Below, in pieces: positions 23,517 through 28,986 of a stretch of DNA of 28,986 nt; position 1 is the stretch's first letter, and every line of letters begins with the position of its first letter. The DNA lies in NCBI GenBank assembly GCA_035388585.1, contig DAOOQE010000016.1, positions 1-28,986 on the forward strand, written 5' to 3'. The position numbers were made by a program, and so were the translations under genes. The DNA is from CAG-492 sp035388585. GTDB lineage: Bacteria > Bacillota > Clostridia > TANB77 > CAG-508. A model generated the notes under the pieces. It was not told the origin of the DNA, ran no database searches, and worked only from the letters and a program-made list of their open reading frames with translations.

Positions 23517-23593
23517 GCGCCCTTAGCTCAGTTGGTCAGAGCAACCGGCTCATAACCGGTGGGTCCAAGGTTCGAATCCTTGAGGGCGCACCA
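23517..23593 (+). tRNA. tRNA-Met (CAT), elongator type
   Basis: A 77-base cloverleaf with encoded CCA. Acceptor GCGCCCT pairs with AGGGCGC; the anticodon stem ACCGG/CCGGT holds loop CTCATAA with CAT at 23551-23553; the T arm has GGTTCGAATCC. The first pair is G-C, unlike initiator tRNA. An isoleucine tRNA modified to lysidine would also carry CAT and cannot be fully excluded. Confidence 0.95.
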
Positions 23594-23617
23594 TTTTTTT
23601 ATTTACAAATTAAACAT

Positions 23618-23703
23618 GGGTAGGTGGCCGAGTGGTTAAAGGCGGCAGACTGTAAATCTGTTCTCATACGAGTACGATGGTTCGAATCCATCCCTGCCCA
23701 CCA
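23618..23703 (+). tRNA. tRNA-Tyr (GTA)
   Basis: An 86-base tRNA with a long variable arm and encoded CCA. Acceptor GGGTAGG pairs with CCTGCCC (one G-T); anticodon GTA at 23652-23654 in loop CTGTAAA; T arm GGTTCGAATCC. It follows tRNA-Met by 24 bases under one promoter. Confidence 0.96.
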
Positions 23704-23707
23704 TACT

Positions 23708-23748
23708 AAACTCTGTAATAGCTCTAGCAGCAAATACAGAGTTTTTTT
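23708..23748 (+). terminator. Terminator of the tRNA pair
   Basis: AAACTCTGTA (23708-23717) and TACAGAGTTT (23735-23744) form a 10-bp stem around a 17-base loop, followed by further T residues. Confidence 0.85.
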
Positions 23749-23985
23749 GTTAGGAGATCATGGATTTATTACGAGAGTTTTTATAGATAATCAGTTAATA
23801 AAAAGAGTTTTTTTATTACAAAATTAATGTTATATTAAGAAAATTTTAATTAAAAAGTTTAATAAATTGAGATTATTTATAGATTATGGATTTATCATAA
23901 AAATTTTTTATATAATTATTTAAAAAGGTGTAAAAAATAATAATTAAGTATATAATATCTATAAGATTTACAAAGGAGGAAAATT
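23749..23985. other. AT-rich spacer with a degenerate direct repeat
   Basis: No gene seen. ATGGATTTAT followed by a similar T-rich stretch occurs near 23760 and again near 23886, suggesting an old 126-bp duplication. TATAAT at 23951-23956 may be the -10 of the next gene, without a good -35. The ribosome binding site AAAGGAGG precedes ATG 23986. Confidence 0.45.
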
Positions 23986-25041
23986 ATGAATAATGAAATA
24001 AGAGCAATTCAATACGGAGTAGGTAAAATGAGTGTGTACACAATTAGGTACATGCTGGAAAAAGGTATTAATGTAGTTGGTGCAGTAGATATCAATCCGG
24101 AAATAATTGGTAAGGATATTGGAGAAATTATTGGAACAGAAAAACTTGGTGTAATAATATCATCACCTGAAGAAACTGAGGCGTTATTTAAAAACACAAA
24201 ACCTGATATTTGTGTAATAATGACAAGGAGTTTGTTATCAGAGTTAGATGACATATTGACAATATGTGCTGAAAAAGGAGTAAATGCAATAACAACATGT
24301 GAAGAAGCATTTTATCCACAAAATTCAAATCCTAATCTTACAAATAAATTAGATAAATTAGCAAAAATGAATAATTGCACTATAACAGGAACTGGATATC
24401 AAGAAATTTATTGGGGACAATTGATTTCATCTATTGCTGGGTCAACACAAACAATAAAAAAAATAAAAGGAAGTTCATGTTATAATGTCGAAGAATATGG
24501 AATTGCACTTGCAGAAGTTCATGGAGCAGGATTGACTTTAGAGGATTTTCAGAATCAAATTGCATCATTAGATGAAATAACAGAAGAACAAAGAAATGAA
24601 ATAATAAATAAGGGTGAATACGCACCTTCATATATGTGGAATGTAAATGGATGGTTATGTTCAAAATTAGGTTTAAATGTAATAAGTCAAACTCAAAAAT
24701 GTATTCCACAAACTCATAATACAGATTTAGAGTCTACAACTTTAGGTATGACAATAAAAGCAGGTGATGCAACTGGAATGAGTGCAGTAGTAACAACTCA
24801 AACTGAACAAGGAATTGTTTTAGAGACAGAATGTATAGGTAAAGTGTATTCAAAAGACGAATACGATAAAAATATTTGGACAATTGAAGGAGAGCCAACT
24901 ACAACTATTACTGTTGAAAGACCTGCAACTGTTGAGCTTACATGTGCAACAATAGTTAATAGAATTCCAGATGTAATAAATGCTAAACCAGGATATGTTA
25001 CTACAGATAAATTAGGAGATTTATCTTTTAAGTTGAGATAA
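23986..25041 (+). CDS. DapB-fold NAD(P)-dependent dehydrogenase, 2,4-diaminopentanoate dehydrogenase-like
   Basis: A 351-residue oxidoreductase with an N-terminal Rossmann fold (IQYGVGKMSVYTIRYMLEKG, residues 8-27, then VVGAVDIN). A C-terminal dihydrodipicolinate-reductase-like domain is rich in threonine and valine. Its size and the GTGYQEIYWGQL block fit the group of 2,4-diaminopentanoate dehydrogenases and related amine dehydrogenases of Clostridia, which act in ornithine fermentation. No other ornithine-degradation genes (ord, oraS/oraE, ortA/ortB) are nearby, so the substrate remains open. A true DapB role in lysine synthesis is less likely, since DapB is about 250 residues. The start follows AAAGGAGG. 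It appears to be transcribed alone. Confidence 0.75.
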   Translation: MNNEIRAIQYGVGKMSVYTIRYMLEKGINVVGAVDINPEIIGKDIGEIIGTEKLGVIISSPEETEALFKNTKPDICVIMTRSLLSELDDILTICAEKGVNAITTCEEAFYPQNSNPNLTNKLDKLAKMNNCTITGTGYQEIYWGQLISSIAGSTQTIKKIKGSSCYNVEEYGIALAEVHGAGLTLEDFQNQIASLDEITEEQRNEIINKGEYAPSYMWNVNGWLCSKLGLNVISQTQKCIPQTHNTDLESTTLGMTIKAGDATGMSAVVTTQTEQGIVLETECIGKVYSKDEYDKNIWTIEGEPTTTITVERPATVELTCATIVNRIPDVINAKPGYVTTDKLGDLSFKLR

Positions 25042-25145
25042 AAGATTTGCTACTATGTAGTAATATTGCTGTAAATATTAATAATTCTCTTAGTGTGTTT
25101 AGTGAAATTTAAATGTAATTTATCAAAATTTGCAATTGCAGTATA

Positions 25146-25174
25146 TTGTAAATTAATATTTGTTATAGTAGAAT
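25146..25174 (+). promoter_or_regulatory. Candidate promoter of the RlmD-like gene
   Basis: TTGTAA (25146-25151) and TAGAAT (25169-25174) are 17 bp apart, about 80 bases before the gene. Confidence 0.45.
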
Positions 25175-25253
25175 ATTTATAAATGAAAAATATATGTATA
25201 AAATTTTATCATAAACTTTAAAATTATTGAGTATGGTAAAAAAGGAGAAAAGA

Positions 25254-26624
25254 ATGATAGAAAAAAATAAAGAATATGTTGTAGATATAATTGATAATGG
25301 TTATGAAGGAGAAGGAATTGCAAAAATTGAAGATTTTGCAATTTTTATTCCTGGTGTAATAAAAGGCGAAAAATGTAAAATATTAATTGTAAAAGTTTTA
25401 AAGTCTTTTGCATTTGGTAAAGTAGTTGAGATTCTAAATCACTCTAAAGCACGTGCCGAAGTAGATTGTGGAACATATAAAAGATGTGGAGGATGTAATC
25501 TAAGACATATAGAATATGAAACAACATTAGAAATGAAAAAAAATAATGTTCAAAATCTAGTAAATAAAACATTAAATAATAAAATAGAAGTTAGCAATGT
25601 TTTAGGAATGGGTAATCCATATAACTATAGAAATAAAGCGCAATTTCCGGTGGGGTTTGAAAAAGATGGAATCACACCAATAATGGGAATATTTGCAGAA
25701 AGAACACATGAAATAGTATCAATGAGAAATTGTATGATACATAATCCTATTTCAGAAAAAATTTCAAACTTTATTTTTGGATTTATTAAACAAAACAATA
25801 TTTCTCCTTATAATGAAAAAACCGGAAAAGGAGTTTTACGTCATATTTTAATAAAGGTTGGAATAAGAACACATGAGGTAATGTGTGTTCTTATTGTAAA
25901 TGAAGAAAATTTTAAGAAAGAACAAGAACTGGTTCAGGAATTAACAAAAGAATTTCCGGAAATTAAAACCATTATTAAAAATATTAATACAAAAAACACA
26001 AATGTAATACTTGGTGAAAAAGATGAAATTTTATACGGTGATGGTTTTATTTATGATAAATTGGGCGATTATACATTTAAGATATCTGCTAAATCTTTTT
26101 ATCAGATCAATCCTGTTCAGACAGAAGCATTATATAATATTGGAATGGAATTGGCAGATATTTCAGAAAATGATATTGTGTATGATTTGTATTGTGGAAT
26201 AGGTACAATTGGAATTTTTGCTTCTAAGTATGCGAAAAAAGTATATGGAATTGAAATAGTAGAACAGGCAATAGTTGACGCTAAGCAAAATGCAATTATT
26301 AATAATGTAAAAAATATAGAGTTTTTTTCTGGAGATGTTGAAGAAACTTTTGAGAAGATTTTAAATGAAAAAAATCACAAACCAGATGTTTTAATAGTTG
26401 ATCCACCAAGAAAAGGTTTGGATATAAATACTATAGGCAATATTATTAAATATTCTCCAGAGAAAATTGTTTATATTAGCTGTAATCCTGCTACATTAAT
26501 TAGAGATTTAAAACTATTAGAGGAAAAATATGAAATTAAAAAAATTCAGCCGGTTGACATGTTTCCATTTACAACACACGTTGAATGTGTATGCTTTTTG
26601 AAAAGACGTGAAATGAATTTATAG
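25254..26624 (+). CDS. 23S rRNA (uracil-C5)-methyltransferase, RlmD/RumA family
   Basis: A 456-residue TrmA/RumA-type enzyme that methylates C5 of a uridine in 23S rRNA with SAM. The N-terminal TRAM domain is residues 1-62 (IDNGYEGEGIAKI). The iron-sulfur ligands are C72-x5-C78-x2-C81 (CGTYKRCGGC), with a fourth cysteine in MRNCMIHNP. The SAM motif is VYDLYCGIGTIGIFAS. The catalytic region is VDPPRKGLD, then the nucleophile cysteine in VYISCNPATLIRDL. The frame opens at a TTG (25227), but ATG 25254 has AAAGGAGAAAAG directly before it and matches the family's N-terminus. Bacillota often have several paralogues (RlmCD types), so the exact target U is uncertain. It borders the degraded restriction locus. 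Confidence 0.92.
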   Translation: MIEKNKEYVVDIIDNGYEGEGIAKIEDFAIFIPGVIKGEKCKILIVKVLKSFAFGKVVEILNHSKARAEVDCGTYKRCGGCNLRHIEYETTLEMKKNNVQNLVNKTLNNKIEVSNVLGMGNPYNYRNKAQFPVGFEKDGITPIMGIFAERTHEIVSMRNCMIHNPISEKISNFIFGFIKQNNISPYNEKTGKGVLRHILIKVGIRTHEVMCVLIVNEENFKKEQELVQELTKEFPEIKTIIKNINTKNTNVILGEKDEILYGDGFIYDKLGDYTFKISAKSFYQINPVQTEALYNIGMELADISENDIVYDLYCGIGTIGIFASKYAKKVYGIEIVEQAIVDAKQNAIINNVKNIEFFSGDVEETFEKILNEKNHKPDVLIVDPPRKGLDINTIGNIIKYSPEKIVYISCNPATLIRDLKLLEEKYEIKKIQPVDMFPFTTHVECVCFLKRREMNL

Positions 26625-26656
26625 CAATGGTTTAACACCTGTAGAGTGACATGTAA

Positions 26657-26898
26657 AAAAAGAAAAAAGATAATAGTACTTTATTTATAGAAGATTCAAA
26701 AGAATGCGTAAAAGTAACAAACAATAATAAATTAACTGATGAAAATATAGAAAGTATAGTTAATATATTGACTAAAAAAGAAGATAAAGAATATATTTCT
26801 AAAATTGTATCAAATAAAGAGATAGAAGAAATGGTGGCAAAAGAAGATATCTTCGTATAGAAATAGACAAAATTATAAAAGAAATTGAGGTAGATTAA
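26657..26898 (+). pseudogene. hsdM: Degraded C-terminal fragment of a type I restriction methylase subunit (HsdM)
   Basis: A reading frame with no start (after TAA at 26654) encodes KDNSTLFIEDSKE, then NNNKLTDENIESIVNIL and YISKIVSNKEIEE. These match in order the HsdM C-terminal blocks LFIDASxE, NxLxxEHIxKI and YSxxxSxEEI. It hits TAG after KEDIFV. The +2 frame then continues RYLRIEIDKIIKEIEVD, typical of an HsdM end, to TAA 26896-26898. So the fragment has a frameshift or small deletion near 26845. The N-terminal methylase domain with its SAM motif and NPPF is missing, and no hsdS or hsdR is present. Its final stop overlaps the rhuM start by one base (TAATG), showing the two were once coupled. 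Confidence 0.75.
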
Positions 26899-27455
26899 TG
26901 GATAAAGAACTACAATTTTTAATATATAATACACTAGAAGAAAACATATCTGTAAATGCTGTGGTAAAAGATGAAACTATTTGGTTAACACAAAAAGCAA
27001 TGTCAGAATTGTTTGATTGCAGTATTGATAATATTTCATTACACTTGAAGAATATTTATAAAGATAACGAATTACAAGAAAAAGCAACTATCGAGGAATT
27101 CTCGATAGTTCAAAAAGAAGGAAATAGAAATGTTCTAAGAACGCCAAAATTTTATAATCTTGATGTAATAATATCTGTTGGATATCGTGTTAATTCAAGA
27201 AAAGCAACAAATTTTAGAATTTGGGCAACTTCTATTTTAAAAGAATACATGACTAAAGGTTTTGCAATGGATGATGAACGTTTAAAACAAGGAAAAACAG
27301 CTTTTGGTAAAGACTATTTTAAAGAATTACTAGAACGTGTTCGTTCAATTCGTGCAAGTGAACGAAGAATATGGCAACAAATAACAGATATGTTTGCAGA
27401 ATGTAGTGATGAATTTTTTAATGTATTATCTCAGAAAACGGAATTAGACATTTAG
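26898..27455 (+). CDS. rhuM: RhuM-family protein, C-terminally truncated
   Basis: A 185-residue protein matching the N-terminal half of RhuM (about 330 residues in full-length members). Recognised blocks are ETIWLTQKAMSELFDCS, NISLHLKNIY, FYNLDVIISVGYRVNS, FRIWATSILKEYMTKGF and ELLERVRSIRASERRIWQQI. The N-terminus resembles a DNA-binding KilA-N/BRO-like helix-turn-helix. RhuM genes commonly sit in type I restriction loci and genomic islands; their function is not settled. After ITDMFAECS the usual IDYxxxxxx segment is missing, and the protein stops soon after at NVLSQKTELDI, so about 140 residues are lost. With the broken hsdM ahead it is probably a relic, though the remaining frame is open. 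Confidence 0.82.
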   Translation: MDKELQFLIYNTLEENISVNAVVKDETIWLTQKAMSELFDCSIDNISLHLKNIYKDNELQEKATIEEFSIVQKEGNRNVLRTPKFYNLDVIISVGYRVNSRKATNFRIWATSILKEYMTKGFAMDDERLKQGKTAFGKDYFKELLERVRSIRASERRIWQQITDMFAECSDEFFNVLSQKTELDI

Positions 27456-27529
27456 AACATAAATAAAGAAGATAAAATTTAAATAAAATAATTAGTAAAT
27501 ATACAAATATGAGAAAGGAAAGAGTTACT

Positions 27530-28531
27530 ATGAAATATCCGAAGTTATTAAATAAATATGATACAATAGGAGTATGTGCTCCATCATCGGGAGTTCAAGA
27601 AAATTTATGGGGAATACTAGATAATGCTGAATTAAATGTAAAAAGGTTAGGGTATAAAATAATTGAAACTGAGTCGATAAGAAGAAATATAAAATGTGTA
27701 AGTAATGATTCGGAAATTAGAGCAAAGGAATTTATGAGATTATATAGCGATAATGATGTAAAAGTTATATTACCACCGTGGGGTGGAGAGTTCTTGATGG
27801 ATATGTTGCCATATTTAGATTTCGAAGAAATAAAAGGTCTTAAACCCAAATGGATAGTAGGATATTCCGATATTACAACACTAACATTTGTTCTAACAGT
27901 ATTATGCGATATTGCAACAATACATGGCTCAAATCTAATGAATATGGGATTTAAAGAAATACATAAATATGATTTAAATGTCTTTGATGTTATAGGTAAA
28001 GAAGAAAGTATACAATATAATTCTGAAAAATGTGGAGGATTTACAGATACATTTGATGCATATAAATTGGATAAAGAAACTGAGTATAAAAATTTAAATA
28101 ATGAAAATATGACATTTGATGGTATGATAATAGGTGGCTGTATGGATGTTTTGTGCAAATTAATAGGAACAAAATATGCACCTGTAAATAATTTTTTAGA
28201 AAAGTATAAAGATAATGGCTTTATATGGACGTTAGAAAGTTGTGAGATGAATGCGGGAGATATATACCGTACATTATGGCAGATGAAAGAATGTGGCTGG
28301 TTTAAATATTGTAATGGCATTATTATTGGCAGACCAGATGGATATAGTGATACAAAAGATTTTACAATAAAGGATGCTTTAGAAAAAATATTTTATAATA
28401 TTCCAGTTATATATGATGCTGATATAGGTCATGTTCCGCCACAACTACAACTTATAAATGGTTCATATGCAAAAGTAGAATATGATAGTAATGGAAAGTT
28501 TTCTATTCACCAAAAAATGGATATAAAGTAA
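27530..28531 (+). CDS. S66-family serine peptidase, MccF-like
   Basis: A 333-residue S66 peptidase. The catalytic triad is visible: Ser113 in VGYSDIT, Glu236 in WTLESCEMN, His301 in IGHVPPQ. The family covers LD-carboxypeptidases, which trim peptidoglycan tetrapeptides, and MccF, which gives immunity to microcin C by cleaving its aminoacyl-nucleotide. The PPWGGEFLMDMLPYLDF block and the overall layout fit the MccF-like branch better than LdcA. No signal peptide is present, so it acts in the cytoplasm. The frame opens at ATG 27509, which has no ribosome binding site. ATG 27530 has AAAGGA 10 bases upstream and gives the standard start MKYPKLLNKYDTIGVCAPSS. It lies just beyond the restriction relic and no microcin biosynthesis genes are seen. 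Confidence 0.88.
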   Translation: MKYPKLLNKYDTIGVCAPSSGVQENLWGILDNAELNVKRLGYKIIETESIRRNIKCVSNDSEIRAKEFMRLYSDNDVKVILPPWGGEFLMDMLPYLDFEEIKGLKPKWIVGYSDITTLTFVLTVLCDIATIHGSNLMNMGFKEIHKYDLNVFDVIGKEESIQYNSEKCGGFTDTFDAYKLDKETEYKNLNNENMTFDGMIIGGCMDVLCKLIGTKYAPVNNFLEKYKDNGFIWTLESCEMNAGDIYRTLWQMKECGWFKYCNGIIIGRPDGYSDTKDFTIKDALEKIFYNIPVIYDADIGHVPPQLQLINGSYAKVEYDSNGKFSIHQKMDIK

Positions 28532-28745
28532 TTGCGTAAAGAGAATATAAGAGTTTATTATGTTCAGGAAGAATGAAATAGGACTGGTCAATTGTAAAAG
28601 TTAAATATATTTAGAAAAACTAACTTCTAGTTACTGATTAAAAGCTATTTAAAAGCGAAAAAATCGTATCTAGGGGTTGTTTTTTTATAAATTTCCTGTA
28701 ATATTAAGATATAGACAAGAAAAAAGTGGATCGGTTATACTAAAT
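28532..28745. other. Gene-free stretch after the S66 gene
   Basis: No convincing gene or terminator. Only very short frames occur, all broken by stops. A G/T-rich GGGGTTGTTTTTTT at about 28674-28687 could act as a weak transcription end but lacks a clear stem. Confidence 0.4.
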
Positions 28746-28860
28746 TTGACAAAAAAGATAAGGAAATGTTAAAATAAAAAATATTTTAAATAAGATAAGA
28801 GTAAAAGTTGAATTTGATATAGCATATAATAAACATATGCAAATCATATGCTTTTCTTCT
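28746..28860 (+). ncRNA. Possible short transcript: promoter and hairpin without a gene
   Basis: TTGACA (28746-28751) is 18 bp from TAAAAT (28770-28775), the same arrangement as the rplU promoter here. About 55 bases later the stem AAACATATG (28831-28839) pairs with CATATGCTT (28845-28853), and CTTTTCTTCTT follows. No open frame of useful length lies between. This would give an RNA of about 75-80 bases. The hairpin may instead only terminate the - strand gene at 28874. Confidence 0.3.
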
Positions 28861-28873
28861 TATTAAATTACTA

Positions 28874-28986
28874 TTATTTATGTAAGAAGTAAAATTCTTG
28901 TTCTAAATCTTTTGAACGTTCTGATAATGGGAATTTTTTGAAATAATTACACAAATCATGTTTATATCGGCAAGGTAATATATCAA
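28874..28986 (-). CDS. C-terminal end of an unknown gene, cut by the window edge
   Basis: On the - strand an open frame enters from the right edge and stops at TAA (28876-28874). Its visible 36 residues begin DILPCRYKHDLCNYFKKFPL and end EQEFYFLHK. The composition looks like real protein, with two cysteines and mixed charge, and the hairpin at 28831-28850 follows the stop. I do not recognise the family. At this length a chance frame is possible. Confidence 0.5.
   Translation of the reverse strand, partial: DILPCRYKHDLCNYFKKFPLSERSKDLEQEFYFLHK

Noticed and set aside
23624..23827. Open frame beginning MAEWLKAADCKSV over the tRNA-Tyr
   Set aside because: It is the usual chance frame produced by tRNA sequence; the tRNA is structurally complete and there is no ribosome binding site.
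23749..23985. Mobile element or gene after the tRNAs (possible tRNA-targeted integration)
   Set aside because: No integrase, no copy of the tRNA 3' end, and no open frame; only a degenerate 126-bp-spaced direct repeat.
25227..25253. TTG start for the RlmD-like methylase
   Set aside because: No ribosome binding site; ATG 25254 is preceded by AAAGGAG and fits the family N-terminus.
27595..28320. 241-codon open frame on the - strand
   Set aside because: It is antisense to the S66 peptidase, whose catalytic triad and family motifs are intact; no promoter or ribosome binding site was seen.

Overview
The window looks like chromosome from a very AT-rich Bacillota (Firmicutes), most likely class Clostridia. 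The evidence is the low G+C, strong AGGAGG-type ribosome binding sites, and a gene set of AddA nuclease-helicase, LexA, RqcP, RlmD-type methylase, a dockerin-bearing cell-wall hydrolase and a diaminopentanoate dehydrogenase-like enzyme. The standard genetic code fits: TGA ends one gene. The order differs from the usual Bacillus/Clostridium order in several places (addA without addB, rplU-rpmA without prp, obgE separated from rpmA by trpS, mreB without mreCD). Nearly all genes are on the + strand.

Layout. 1-1100: a degenerate CYTH-domain protein, then what may be a scrap of a class II aminoacyl-tRNA synthetase and a terminator. 1098-6161: a PflX-type radical SAM protein and a repeat-bearing AddA, probably one operon. 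6162-6755: a 29-bp tandem repeat, a hairpin, and a 56-codon gene on the - strand with its own promoter and ribosome binding site. 6756-12310: rqcP, a COG2509-type flavoprotein and dnaE, probably one operon. 12487-13941: a secreted M23 peptidase with DUF4214 and dockerin domains. 14086-14937: the L21/L27 operon with a probable leader and terminator. 14976-15138: three copies of a 31-bp repeat at an exact 66-bp period. 15242-20282: trpS, obgE, lexA, a small membrane protein and mreB. 20375-23273: an acyl-CoA synthetase and a protein of unknown family. 23517-23703: tRNA-Met and tRNA-Tyr. 23986-26624: a DapB-fold dehydrogenase and an RlmD-like rRNA methylase. 26657-27455: a degraded hsdM tail and a truncated rhuM, the remains of a type I restriction locus. 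27530-28531: an MccF-like S66 peptidase. The right edge has a possible small transcript and the end of a - strand gene.

Most genes serve core processes: recombination repair (AddA), replication (DnaE), SOS control (LexA), ribosome synthesis and quality control (L21, L27, Obg, RqcP, RlmD), cell shape (MreB) and wall turnover (M23 and S66 enzymes). I found no intact new defence or mobile system. The strongest unexplained pattern is short tandem repeats with periods of 29, 30, 36, 36, 63 and 66 bp. In two genes (dnaE and the unknown gene at 22410) the repeat unit includes the gene's own last codons and stop, copied two or three more times into the 3' flank. The concordant absence of prp and of the cleavable L27 extension, and a lexA promoter whose operator-like palindrome is also the obgE terminator stem, are the other points to check first.
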